44,871 bases of DNA, from assembly GCA_041748615.1 (NCBI GenBank), contig JBGTCY010000226.1:1-44871 (forward strand). The letters are read 5' to 3'. A program made the position numbers and the translations under genes. This stretch comes from JBGTCY01 sp041748615 (GTDB lineage: Bacteria > Bacteroidota > Bacteroidia > Chitinophagales > CAIOSU01). This document shows positions 32,864 through 40,699 of the stretch, piece after piece (position 1 is the first letter of the stretch; each line of letters starts with the position of its first letter). Under the pieces are notes generated by a model, which saw only the letters and a list, made by a program, of their open reading frames with translations, did no database searches and was not told where the DNA came from.

Positions 32864-33199
32864 GTGAAAACGAGGTTTCAACCAAAATTAAAAATCAGGA
32901 AAAACGATACGGTCATCGTGATTTCCGGTGAAGATAAAGGCAAGAAAGGCAGAGTGCTGGAGGTGTATCCCGAAAAACAGCGTGTGCTGATTGAAGGCGT
33001 GAAAATCATTCACCGCCACACCAAAAAAGCAAGCGCTGAAAACCCGGATGGCGGCATCGTGAAAAAAGAAGCGCCCATTCATATTTCAAATGTATTAATC
33101 GCGGACCCGAAAACCGGAAAGGCATCGAAGGTCGGCAGAAAAGAATTAAACGGAAAAATCGTCCGTTACGCAAAAAAATCAGGGGAGGTGATAAAGTAA
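32864..33199 (+). CDS. rplX: 50S ribosomal protein L24
   Basis: L24 (111 residues) is an assembly initiator that binds the 5' end of 23S rRNA. It carries the KOW motif in KNDTVIVISGEDKGKKGRVL followed by VEGVKIIHRHTKKA-type residues (here IEGVKIIHRHTKKA) and GGIVKKEAPIHISNV. The start is a GTG at 32864; no suitable ATG exists nearby and the family N-terminus fits. Its stop overlaps the rplE ATG by one base (TAATG). Confidence 0.95.
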   Translation: MKTRFQPKLKIRKNDTVIVISGEDKGKKGRVLEVYPEKQRVLIEGVKIIHRHTKKASAENPDGGIVKKEAPIHISNVLIADPKTGKASKVGRKELNGKIVRYAKKSGEVIK

Positions 33200-33744
33200 T
33201 GAAATACGTTCCAAGACTCAGAAAGCATTATTCAGAAGCCGTCATTCCGGCATTGATGACTCAGTTCAGTTATTCAACCGTGATGCAGGTGCCCAAGTTG
33301 CAAAAAATTTGCATCAACAAAGGTGTCAATACTGCAACGCAGGATAAAAAGACCGTGGATGTGGCGGTGGATGAATTAACCACCATCTCAGGTCAAAAAG
33401 CGGTTTCCACAAAAGCGAAAAAGGCGATATCAAACTTTAAGTTGAGAGAAAATATGCCGATTGGTGCGAGGGTAACACTCAGGGGCGACCGCATGTATGA
33501 ATTCCTTGACAGGCTCATTTCAGTTGCTTTGCCGCGCGTGAGAGACTTCAGGGGAACCAACAAAAAATTTGACGGCAGGGGAAATTATACGTTAGGCGTT
33601 ACAGAGCAAATCATTTTCCCTGAAATTGATATTGACAAAGTATCAAAAATCAGCGGCATGGACATCACGTTTGTGACTTCCGCCCGCAACGATGATGAAG
33701 CTTTCGCGCTGTTGAATGAATTAGGAGTTCCATTTAAAAAATAA
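33199..33744 (+). CDS. rplE: 50S ribosomal protein L5
   Basis: L5 (181 residues) binds 5S rRNA and forms bridge B1b with S13. VPKLQKICINKGVNTATQ, TISGQKAVSTKAKKAISNF, RENMPIGARVTLRG and GVTEQIIFPEIDIDK are the conserved segments. The start overlaps the end of rplX by one base, so translation is probably coupled. Length is normal. Confidence 0.97.
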   Translation: MKYVPRLRKHYSEAVIPALMTQFSYSTVMQVPKLQKICINKGVNTATQDKKTVDVAVDELTTISGQKAVSTKAKKAISNFKLRENMPIGARVTLRGDRMYEFLDRLISVALPRVRDFRGTNKKFDGRGNYTLGVTEQIIFPEIDIDKVSKISGMDITFVTSARNDDEAFALLNELGVPFKK

Positions 33745-33772
33745 CCGTAAACTCAAAACTGAAAAATTTAGA

Positions 33773-34042
33773 ATGTCAAAAAAATCAATCATCGCGAGAA
33801 ACCTGAAAAGAGAAAAGCTCATCAAAAAATATGCAGCGAAGCGCGAAGAATTTAAAAAGGCGGGTGATTACCAGGCGTTGGACAAATTGCCCAAAAATGC
33901 GTCACCCGTTCGTTACAAAAACAGGTGTAAAATTACCGGCAGACCAAGAGCATACATTCGTATTTTTGGTTTGTCAAGGCTGAAATTCCGTGAGATGGCG
34001 AATGAAGGCAAAATTCCCGGTGTAACGAAAGCGAGCTGGTAG
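33773..34042 (+). CDS. rpsN: 30S ribosomal protein S14 (zinc-free type)
   Basis: S14 (89 residues) lies in the 30S head. It is the C-minus form: only one cysteine (NRCKITGRP) where the zinc-binding 61-residue form has two CxxC pairs. Conserved blocks are SIIARNLKREKLIKKYA, RYKNRCKITGRPRAY and FREMANEGKIPGVTKASW. Such forms do not depend on zinc supply. Flanked by 28- and 39-bp gaps, slightly wider than most in the operon. Confidence 0.96.
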   Translation: MSKKSIIARNLKREKLIKKYAAKREEFKKAGDYQALDKLPKNASPVRYKNRCKITGRPRAYIRIFGLSRLKFREMANEGKIPGVTKASW

Positions 34043-34081
34043 AAAATAAATAAAAAATAGCAAACAATAAATTAATCAGAA

Positions 34082-34477
34082 ATGACAGACCCAATAGCAG
34101 ATTATTTAACCCGCGTAAGAAATTCACTTCAGGCAAGACACCGTATTGTCGAAATTCCGGCATCGGGTATGAAAAAGAAAATCACTGAAATTCTTTATCA
34201 GCAGGGTTATATCAACAGGTATAAATTTGAAGACCAGGAAGGAGGACAAGGCGTAATTAAAATCGCCCTGAAGTATGATGAAAATCAGCTTCCCGTCATC
34301 AAAAACTTACGCAGAGTCAGTTCACCCGGCAAAAGAAGGTATGTTGCAGCCGATAAATTGCCGCGCGTAATTAATGGTCTCGGCATTGCCATCGTTTCCA
34401 CCTCGAAAGGGTTGATGACGAACAAACAGGCGAAAGACAATAATGTAGGTGGAGAAGTAATTTGTGAAGTATATTAA
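34082..34477 (+). CDS. rpsH: 30S ribosomal protein S8
   Basis: S8 (131 residues) binds helix 21 of 16S rRNA and organises the platform. The start TDPIADYLTRVRNSLQARH, the central LRRVSSPGKRRYV and the C-terminal GIAIVSTSKGLMTNKQAK and GGEVICEVY are standard. In E. coli S8 represses the spc operon by binding a mimic in rplE mRNA; no equivalent was looked for here beyond inspection. Confidence 0.97.
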   Translation: MTDPIADYLTRVRNSLQARHRIVEIPASGMKKKITEILYQQGYINRYKFEDQEGGQGVIKIALKYDENQLPVIKNLRRVSSPGKRRYVAADKLPRVINGLGIAIVSTSKGLMTNKQAKDNNVGGEVICEVY

Positions 34478-34488
34478 ATCGAAATAAG

Positions 34489-35049
34489 ATGTCACGTATA
34501 GGAAAAGCACCGGTAGTATTGCCCAAAGGAGTTGAAATCAAAGTGGATTCAAACAACACCGTAACGGTGAAAGGTCCAAAAGGCGAGTTGTATCAGCAGG
34601 TTGACCGCGATCTGGTTGTCAAAGTAGAAGACGGCAGTCTCGTTGTTGAAAGACCTACCGAACAAAAAAGGCATAAAGCATTGCACGGGTTATACAGAAC
34701 GCTGCTGAATAACATGATAGTCGGTGTATCACAGGGGTTTACCAAAAAATTAGAATTGGTAGGTGTAGGGTATCGTGCGGCCGCGAAAGGTCAGAACCTC
34801 GAATTGAGCGTGGGATACAGCCATCCGGTGATTGTACAGCTTCCGAAAGAAGTGAAATTGTCCGCAACTCAGGAAAAAGGGCAAAATCCAGCGGTGTTTC
34901 TTGAAAGCGCTGACAAACAGTTATTGGGCGAAGTGGCGGCTAAAATCAGGTCTATCCGTCCTCCGGAGCCTTACAAAGGAAAGGGTATTAAATACGAAAA
35001 CGAATACATCAGAAGAAAAGCGGGTAAAACCGCGGCTTCATCAAAATAA
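34489..35049 (+). CDS. rplF: 50S ribosomal protein L6
   Basis: L6 (186 residues) supports the factor-binding site through the sarcin-ricin loop. The two related domains are visible: MSRIGKAPVVLPKGVE and VTVKGPKGELYQQV in the first, KLELVGVGYRAAAKGQNLEL and RPPEPYKGKGIKYENEYI in the second. A short alanine- and lysine-rich end follows. It is 11 bp after rpsH and eight before rplR. Confidence 0.97.
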   Translation: MSRIGKAPVVLPKGVEIKVDSNNTVTVKGPKGELYQQVDRDLVVKVEDGSLVVERPTEQKRHKALHGLYRTLLNNMIVGVSQGFTKKLELVGVGYRAAAKGQNLELSVGYSHPVIVQLPKEVKLSATQEKGQNPAVFLESADKQLLGEVAAKIRSIRPPEPYKGKGIKYENEYIRRKAGKTAASSK

Positions 35050-35057
35050 TCATTGAC

Positions 35058-35414
35058 ATGTTAGCACAAAAAGTATCACGCAGAGATAAAATCAGAAGCA
35101 GTATCCGCAAGAAAATCCAGGGTACCGCAGAGCGTCCGCGCCTTTCAGTTTTCAGGAGCAATAAGGATATTTACGCTCAGTTGATTGATGACCTTAACGG
35201 GCACACGCTTGCTTCGGTTTCATCCAGGGAAAAAGGGCTTGCTTCTTTAAGCGGCACCAAGGTTGAAAAATCAAAAGCGGTTGGCTCGGAACTGGCAAAA
35301 CGCGCGGTAACAGCGGGAATTTCGCAGGTGGTTTTTGACCGTGGCGGCTATCTCTATCATGGCAGGGTAAAAGCTCTTGCCGATGGTGCCCGCGAGGGAG
35401 GATTAAATTTTTAA
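35058..35414 (+). CDS. rplR: 50S ribosomal protein L18
   Basis: L18 (118 residues) binds 5S rRNA together with L5. The basic N-terminus with RRDKIRSSIRKKIQGT, the RPRLSVFRSNKDIYAQLID segment and the C-terminal VVFDRGGYLYHGRVKALAD fit the family. Length is typical. No unusual feature. Confidence 0.96.
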   Translation: MLAQKVSRRDKIRSSIRKKIQGTAERPRLSVFRSNKDIYAQLIDDLNGHTLASVSSREKGLASLSGTKVEKSKAVGSELAKRAVTAGISQVVFDRGGYLYHGRVKALADGAREGGLNF

Positions 35415-35439
35415 AAGTTAAAACACAGACAACAATCAA

Positions 35440-35958
35440 ATGTCAACAGGAAATCTTCAAAGAGTAAAAGCAAGCGAATTAGATCTTAAGGAAAAGGTCG
35501 TGAACATCCGCAGGGTTGCGAAAGTAACTAAGGGGGGCAGAACCTTCGGCTTCTCGGCAATCGTGGTGGTAGGTGACGGCAACGGCATCGTAGGTCACGG
35601 ATTGGGAAAAGCGCGCGAGGTAACGGAAGCAATCTCAAAAGGGATTGATGACGCGAAGAAAAACCTCATCAAAGTGCCGGTGCTGAAAGGTACGATTCCG
35701 CATGAAGTGCATGGAAAATTTGGCGCGGGTAAAGTTTTAATTAAACCCGCCTCAGACGGTACAGGCGTAATTGCCGGTGGCGCGATGCGCGCGGTTTTGG
35801 AAAGCGCTGGAGTGCATAACTGTCTGGCAAAATCGCTCGGTTCATCCAACGCGCACAACGTAATTAAAGCAACGATTAACGGCTTGGCTTCTTTAAGGGA
35901 CGCCAAGACAGTTTCCAACAATAGAAAAGTATCACTCAAGAGAGTTTTTAACGGATAA
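35440..35958 (+). CDS. rpsE: 30S ribosomal protein S5
   Basis: S5 (172 residues) is a fidelity protein between the decoding site and the mRNA entry. The N-terminal dsRNA-binding-like part has VVNIRRVAKVTKGGRTFGF and VVVGDGNGIVGHGLGKA; the C-terminal part has GAGKVLIKPASDGTGVIAGG and AKSLGSSNAHNVIKAT. The GGRTFGF region where spectinomycin-resistance changes arise looks wild type. It is six bases before rpmD. Confidence 0.97.
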   Translation: MSTGNLQRVKASELDLKEKVVNIRRVAKVTKGGRTFGFSAIVVVGDGNGIVGHGLGKAREVTEAISKGIDDAKKNLIKVPVLKGTIPHEVHGKFGAGKVLIKPASDGTGVIAGGAMRAVLESAGVHNCLAKSLGSSNAHNVIKATINGLASLRDAKTVSNNRKVSLKRVFNG

Positions 35959-35964
35959 ATCATC

Positions 35965-36144
35965 ATGGCTAAATTGAAAATAACACAGGTTAAAAGTGCC
36001 ATCAAAAGGCCCGAAAGACAAAAAATAACCCTCAAAGCTTTAGGATTAAAAAAACTCAACCAAACGGTGGAGATTGATGTAAGTCCGCAGGTGGAAGGGA
36101 TGGTTCGCAAAGTCAGTCATTTAGTAAAAGTAGAGAAAGCATAA
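35965..36144 (+). CDS. rpmD: 50S ribosomal protein L30
   Basis: A short gene in the usual place between rpsE and rplO. The 59-residue product begins MAKLKITQVKSAIKRPERQK and continues with ITLKALGLKKLNQTV and the closing MVRKVSHLVKVEKA, the standard single ferredoxin-like fold of L30. Gaps are six bases to rpsE and two to rplO. Confidence 0.95.
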   Translation: MAKLKITQVKSAIKRPERQKITLKALGLKKLNQTVEIDVSPQVEGMVRKVSHLVKVEKA

Positions 36145-36146
36145 CT

Positions 36147-36599
36147 ATGGATCTGTCATCATTAAAACCCGCCAAAGGCTCGGTTAAAAGAAATGTAAAA
36201 CGCCTCGGAAGAGGTCAAGGCTCCGGCAGGGGCGGCACTTCCACCAAAGGTCACAAAGGCGCTCAATCCCGTTCAGGCTACAAGTCTAAAGTCGGCTATG
36301 AAGGTGGTCAGATGCCCCTTCAGCGCAGATTGCCTAAAAGAGGCTTTAAGAATATTTTCAGAGAAGAGTATAAAGCGCTGAACCTTGATACTTTACAAAA
36401 GCTGGCGGATAAGCATGGCTTCAAAGTGATTGACAAGGAAACGCTTAAAAAGCATGGAATTCTCTCAGGCACTGCCAAACTGAAGGTGCTTGGAAGAGGT
36501 GAATTAAAAACCAAATTGGATTTGAATGTGCACGCAATCAGCGCGACAGCGAAAGCGTCAGTAGAAAAATTAGGCGGTACGGTTAACCTGGTAAAATAA
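36147..36599 (+). CDS. rplO: 50S ribosomal protein L15
   Basis: L15 (150 residues) is a late assembly protein that penetrates the 50S core. The glycine/arginine-rich N-terminal extension has RNVKRLGRGQGSGRGGTSTK and GHKGAQSRSGYK, followed by GGQMPLQRRLPKRGFKN. The C-terminal domain has KVLGRGELKTKLDL. Length is normal, and secY starts four bases later. Confidence 0.97.
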   Translation: MDLSSLKPAKGSVKRNVKRLGRGQGSGRGGTSTKGHKGAQSRSGYKSKVGYEGGQMPLQRRLPKRGFKNIFREEYKALNLDTLQKLADKHGFKVIDKETLKKHGILSGTAKLKVLGRGELKTKLDLNVHAISATAKASVEKLGGTVNLVK

Positions 36600-36603
36600 A
36601 AGA

Positions 36604-37950
36604 ATGAAGGGACTTATCACAACCATTAAGAATATCTGGCAGATTGAAGACCTGCGGTCTAGGATTTTAACCACCCTTGGTTTAATCCTCATTTACCGTG
36701 TCGGCTCCTATGTGGTGTTACCGGGTATCAACCCCGAAATGCTGGATGACCTTGCAGAGCAAGGCTCTGAAGGGATTCTCGGATTAGTGAACCTGTTTGC
36801 CGGAGGCGCTTTTTCCCGCGCATCGGTGTTCGCGTTGGGAATCATGCCTTATATTTCCGCCTCTATCGCCATCCAGTTGCTGACTTTGGCGATTCCTTAT
36901 TTTCAGAAATTACAGAAAGAAGGGGAGAGCGGCAGAAGACAAATTAACCAGATTACCCGTTATCTCACCGTTTTGATTACAGGCGCGCAGGCTTCCGGTT
37001 ATGTGATTAACCTGAAATATACAGTGGGTGATGCCATCGTTATCAGTGAAGGTTTATTTTGGCTGTCAACGGTAGTGGTGCTTATTGCCGGAACTATTTT
37101 CGTGATGTGGTTGGGTGAAAAAATCACGGATAAAGGTATCGGCAACGGTATTTCACTCATCATCATGATTGGCATTATCGCGAACCTGCCGTTCGCGCTG
37201 GTGGCTGAATTATCATCCCGCGTGAATGATGGCGGTGGCTTGGTGCCTTTCCTCATTGAAATCGCCATCCTGGTGGTGATTGTAATTGCGGTTATCGCAC
37301 TGGTGCAGGGAACACGAAGAATTCCGGTGCAATATGCAAAACGAATCGTGGGTAATAAACAATACGGGGGAGTGCGTCAATATCTTCCGCTGAAAGTGAA
37401 TGCCGCTGGAGTAATGCCAATCATCTTTGCCCAGGCGCTGATGTTCCTGCCGGCAACAGTCGCTCAGTTTGTTCCCAGCACTTTTGAAAGCACTTCCGGA
37501 TTTTTGGGAACATTCAGCGATTTCACTTCGGTGCCTTACAATGTTGTCTATTTCTTATTGGTGATACTTTTTACATATTTCTATACAGCGATTATTGTAA
37601 ACCCCATTCAGTGGTCGGATGATTTGAAGAAAAACAACGGGTTTATTCCCGGAGTGAAACCAGGAAAGAAAACCGCTGAGTTCATTGACGCGGTGATGTC
37701 AAGAATCACCCTGCCGGGCGCAATCTTTCTGGCTATTGTAGCCATCTTGCCGGCATTTGCCGGTTCGTTTGGAGTGAACAGCCAGTTTGCTATGTTTTTT
37801 GGCGGCACCTCATTGCTCATTTTGGTTTCAGTTACTTTAGATACATTACAACAAATAGAAAGTCATTTACTAATGCGTCACTATGACGGTTTGATGAAAT
37901 CCGGTAGAATAAAAGGAAGGTCGCCAGCAGGAGCGGGCGTCAATGTATAA
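36604..37950 (+). CDS. secY: Preprotein translocase subunit SecY
   Basis: SecY is the channel of the Sec translocon. The 448-residue protein has about ten membrane helices, starting with the cytosolic IWQIEDLRSRILTTLGLILI and helix 1. The plug and pore region includes FSRASVFALGIMPYISASI; the cytosolic loops have QKLQKEGESGRRQINQ and GTRRIPVQYAKR; later helices include NAAGVMPIIFAQ. The C-terminus is basic. Its place after rplO is universal in the spc order; coexpression couples translocon and ribosome supply. Confidence 0.97.
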   Translation: MKGLITTIKNIWQIEDLRSRILTTLGLILIYRVGSYVVLPGINPEMLDDLAEQGSEGILGLVNLFAGGAFSRASVFALGIMPYISASIAIQLLTLAIPYFQKLQKEGESGRRQINQITRYLTVLITGAQASGYVINLKYTVGDAIVISEGLFWLSTVVVLIAGTIFVMWLGEKITDKGIGNGISLIIMIGIIANLPFALVAELSSRVNDGGGLVPFLIEIAILVVIVIAVIALVQGTRRIPVQYAKRIVGNKQYGGVRQYLPLKVNAAGVMPIIFAQALMFLPATVAQFVPSTFESTSGFLGTFSDFTSVPYNVVYFLLVILFTYFYTAIIVNPIQWSDDLKKNNGFIPGVKPGKKTAEFIDAVMSRITLPGAIFLAIVAILPAFAGSFGVNSQFAMFFGGTSLLILVSVTLDTLQQIESHLLMRHYDGLMKSGRIKGRSPAGAGVNV

Positions 37951-37953
37951 ACG

Positions 37954-38778
37954 ATGATATACTATAAGACACCGGAGGAGATTGAGTTAATCAGGGATTG
38001 TTCTTTACTTGTTTCAAAAGCCCTTGCGGAAGTCGGTTCACGGATTAAACCCGGGCTGACAACGCTGGACCTGGATAAAATCGCGGAAGAATATATTCGG
38101 GACCACCATGCGGAACCCGCGTTTAAAGGGCATAAAAAATATCCCTACACGCTTTGTGTGTCGGTGAATGAGCAGGTGGTGCACGGGATGCCGTCCGGCA
38201 GGGAACTAAAACCGGGAGATGTGGTTTCAGTGGACTGCGGAGTAAAAAAAAATGGATTTCTCAGTGACACGGCATATACTTATTTGTTGGGCGAAACAAA
38301 CCCGGTGATTGAGAAAATGCTGGTGGATGCCAAGCAGTCATTGTTCATTGGAATAGAAAAAGCGGTAGCCGGCAATAGGGTGGGAGATATCAGTTTTGCG
38401 ATTCAAAACTATATCGAGCATGAGAGGAAATACCATTTAGTGCGCGAGTTAGTGGGACATGGAATCGGAAAAAGCCTGCATGAAGACCCGGAAGTGCCAA
38501 ACTATGGCAAGCGGGGGTCAGGTCCGGTGTTGAAGGAAGGGTTGGTGATTGCCATTGAGCCGATGGTGAATCTGGGTACGAAAAAAGTAGTGCATGAAAA
38601 AGACGGTTGGACAATCAGAACTGCCGACCGTTCCATCTCAGCGCACTATGAGTTGATGGTGGCGATAAGAAAGAATGAAACGGAATTGATGTCCACTTTC
38701 GAGTTTCTGGAGTTGGAAGAACAAAAGAACAAGGAATTGAAACCGATTGTGATACAAAAAGAAATATTGGCAAACTGA
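37954..38778 (+). CDS. map: Methionine aminopeptidase, type I
   Basis: MAP removes the initiator methionine from nascent proteins. The 274-residue enzyme has the pita-bread fold motifs: VVHGMPSGRELKPGDVVSVD with the first Asp metal ligand, SDTAYT with the second, GHGIGKSLHEDPEVPN with the His ligand, VIAIEPMVN with a Glu and ISAHYELMV with the last Glu. It starts three bases after secY and its TGA overlaps the infA ATG. Residues after about 255 form a charged C-terminal extension relative to the 264-residue E. coli enzyme. Confidence 0.96.
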   Translation: MIYYKTPEEIELIRDCSLLVSKALAEVGSRIKPGLTTLDLDKIAEEYIRDHHAEPAFKGHKKYPYTLCVSVNEQVVHGMPSGRELKPGDVVSVDCGVKKNGFLSDTAYTYLLGETNPVIEKMLVDAKQSLFIGIEKAVAGNRVGDISFAIQNYIEHERKYHLVRELVGHGIGKSLHEDPEVPNYGKRGSGPVLKEGLVIAIEPMVNLGTKKVVHEKDGWTIRTADRSISAHYELMVAIRKNETELMSTFEFLELEEQKNKELKPIVIQKEILAN

Positions 38779-38996
38779 TGTCCAAACAGGATTTAATTAA
38801 ACAAGACGGAACCATCACGGAGGCGTTGTCCAACGCGATGTTCAGGGTGAGATTGGAAAATGGACATGAAATCATTGCACATATTTCCGGCAAGATGAGG
38901 ATGCACTACATCAAAATCCTGCCGGGCGACAGAGTGGCGATAGAAATGTCGCCTTATGATTTATCAAAAGGAAGAATTACTTACAGGTATAAATAG
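38778..38996 (+). CDS. infA: Translation initiation factor IF-1
   Basis: IF-1 (72 residues) occupies the A site during initiation. The OB/S1-like fold is complete: KQDLIKQDGTITEALSNAMF, RVRLENGHEIIAHISGKMR, and DRVAIEMSPYDLSKGRITYR. Its ATG shares one base with the map stop (TGATG), indicating translational coupling. The position next to rpmJ is the usual one. Confidence 0.97.
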   Translation: MSKQDLIKQDGTITEALSNAMFRVRLENGHEIIAHISGKMRMHYIKILPGDRVAIEMSPYDLSKGRITYRYK

Positions 38997-39006
38997 AATT
39001 GTAGTT

Positions 39007-39123
39007 ATGAAAGTTAGAGCATCCATCAAGAAAAGAAGCGCTGAATGCAAAATCGTGAAGCGTAAAGGAAAATTATATGTCATCAACAAGAAAAATCCGC
39101 GTTTCAAACAACGTCAGGGTTAA
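39007..39123 (+). CDS. rpmJ: 50S ribosomal protein L36 (zinc-free type)
   Basis: A 38-codon gene between infA and rpsM. The product starts MKVRASIKKRSAECKIVKRK and ends NPRFKQRQG. Only one cysteine is left of the C-x2-C-x12-C-x4-H zinc site; the other positions are Ser/Asn/Phe. This is the C-minus form, matching the zinc-free S14 in the same operon. Confidence 0.95.
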   Translation: MKVRASIKKRSAECKIVKRKGKLYVINKKNPRFKQRQG

Positions 39124-39151
39124 TTTTTTTAATCAATAAAATCACAATAAA

Positions 39152-39535
39152 GTGGCACGTATAGCAGGCATAGATTTACCAAGACAGAAAAAGGGAGTAA
39201 TCGCGCTTACCTACATTTATGGCATTGGAAGAAGCACGGCTCAGTATATTCTTGAAAAAGCCGGTGTGGACCTCAAGACAAAGGTTGAACTCTGGACGGA
39301 TGATAACATCAACAGCGTTCGTAAAGTCATCACTGATGATTTGAAAGTGGAAGGCTCGCTGCGCTCCGAAGTACAGTTGAATATCAAGCGTCTGATGGAC
39401 ATCGGCAGTTCGCGCGGCATCAGGCATCGTAAAGGATTGCCCGTGAGAGGTCAGCGCACCCGAACCAACGCTCGCACACGCAAAGGAAAGAGGAAGACGG
39501 TTGCCGGCAAGAAAAAAGCGCCATCAGGTAAATAG
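39152..39535 (+). CDS. rpsM: 30S ribosomal protein S13
   Basis: S13 (127 residues) contacts the P-site tRNA and forms bridges B1a and B1b. ARIAGIDLPRQKKGVIALTY, YGIGRSTAQYILEKAGV and RGIRHRKGLPVRGQRTRTN are diagnostic, with the usual basic tail. The start is a GTG at 39152, giving the canonical MARIAG N-terminus. The 100-bp gap to rpsK is the widest inside the operon. Confidence 0.96.
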   Translation: MARIAGIDLPRQKKGVIALTYIYGIGRSTAQYILEKAGVDLKTKVELWTDDNINSVRKVITDDLKVEGSLRSEVQLNIKRLMDIGSSRGIRHRKGLPVRGQRTRTNARTRKGKRKTVAGKKKAPSGK

Positions 39536-39550
39536 TAAATAATTGATTTG

Positions 39551-39567
39551 AGAACTTAGATTTTAGA
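39551..39567 (-). repeat. Possible remnant of the interspersed repeat
   Basis: On the minus strand TCTAAAATCTAAGTTCT agrees at 15 of 17 bases with the TCTAAAATCTAATATCT part of copy C. It sits in the 100-bp rpsM-rpsK gap, the only wide gap in the ribosomal block. The match is short and A+T-rich and there is no trace of the hairpin or right half, so chance is possible. Confidence 0.25.
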
Positions 39568-39635
39568 AGCAATAAATTAAAATAGAAGATTAAACATTGA
39601 CAGATTTCAAACTTTGAACAAACAATAATAATTCA

Positions 39636-40013
39636 ATGGCTAAGACAAAGAAAAAAGGAATCAAAGTTGACCCGGAAGGAAAAGTTTTCATCCAGGCGAG
39701 CTTTAACAACATCATTATTACATTCACCAACATGAATGGTCAGGTCGTTTCCTGGTCATCCGCGGGCAAGTGTGGATTTAAAGGCTCCAAGAAAAACACG
39801 CCTTATGCCGCACAGGTAGCTGCCGATGAAGCTGCCCGCAAAGCCCATGAAGCCGGTATCAGAAGGGTGGAAGTATTTGTGAATGGACCGGGTGCCGGCA
39901 GGGAATCCGCCATCAGAAATATCAACACGGCAGGCATTGATGTCACGTTTATCAAGGATATGACGCCCATCCCCCACAACGGATGCCGCCCTCCTAAAAA
40001 ACGCAGAGTATAA
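39636..40013 (+). CDS. rpsK: 30S ribosomal protein S11
   Basis: S11 (125 residues) lines the platform near the mRNA exit. FIQASFNNIIITFTNMNGQV, SSAGKCGFKGSKKNTPYAAQ, EVFVNGPGAGRESAIR and the end PIPHNGCRPPKKRRV are typical. The N-terminus is a short lysine-rich stretch. It is 33 bp before rpsD. Confidence 0.97.
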   Translation: MAKTKKKGIKVDPEGKVFIQASFNNIIITFTNMNGQVVSWSSAGKCGFKGSKKNTPYAAQVAADEAARKAHEAGIRRVEVFVNGPGAGRESAIRNINTAGIDVTFIKDMTPIPHNGCRPPKKRRV

Positions 40014-40046
40014 TTAATTAAAAAGTAAAAGTAATTTTAATACAAC

Positions 40047-40652
40047 ATGGCAAGATACACAGGACCGCAAACGAAAATTGCACGCAAATTCGGAGAACCC
40101 ATCTTCGGATTCGATAAGGCTTTTGAAAAGAAAAAATATCCTCCCGGACAGCATGGTGCGACCAGAAAAAGGAAAACGCTTTCCGAGTATGGCGTTCAGT
40201 TGAAAGAAAAGCAGAAGGCGAAATACACCTATGGTTTGGTGGAGAAACAATTTTTGAATCTTTTTAAAAAAGCCGCGAGAAAAAAAGGGGTAACCGGTGA
40301 AAACCTTTTACAGCTATTAGAATCGCGCCTCGACAACACGGTGTTCCGTTTGGGAATCGCGCCCTCAAGAAGGTCAGCCCGCCAGTTGGTTTCTCACAAG
40401 CATATCTTAGTCAATGACAAGGTGGTGAATATTCCGTCTTTTTCATTGCGTCCTGGTGACAGCGTCAGCGTGAGAGAAAGGTCAAAGAGCCTCATCACAA
40501 TCAGCGACAGCTTGTCAAGGAACGCGAAAAAATTCAACTGGTTAGTATGGGATGATGGCGAGAAAAAGGGCAAATTGGTGGGACTTCCCGCAAGACAGGA
40601 TATTCCTGAAAATATTCAGGAGCAGTTGATTGTCGAATTGTATTCTAAATAA
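40047..40652 (+). CDS. rpsD: 30S ribosomal protein S4
   Basis: S4 (201 residues) nucleates 30S assembly with S7 and guards the mRNA entry pore. ARYTGPQTKIARKFGEP, YPPGQHGATRKRKTLSEYGV and the S4 RNA-binding domain with LLQLLESRLDNTVFRLG and SRRSARQLVSHKHILVNDK are standard. The N-terminal zinc cysteines of some S4 proteins are absent. In E. coli S4 regulates the alpha operon; no pseudoknot was recognised here. Confidence 0.97.
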   Translation: MARYTGPQTKIARKFGEPIFGFDKAFEKKKYPPGQHGATRKRKTLSEYGVQLKEKQKAKYTYGLVEKQFLNLFKKAARKKGVTGENLLQLLESRLDNTVFRLGIAPSRRSARQLVSHKHILVNDKVVNIPSFSLRPGDSVSVRERSKSLITISDSLSRNAKKFNWLVWDDGEKKGKLVGLPARQDIPENIQEQLIVELYSK

Positions 40653-40699
40653 ACATTGAAATTGAATCTCACTTATCTAAATATTTAAAACCCAAATTC

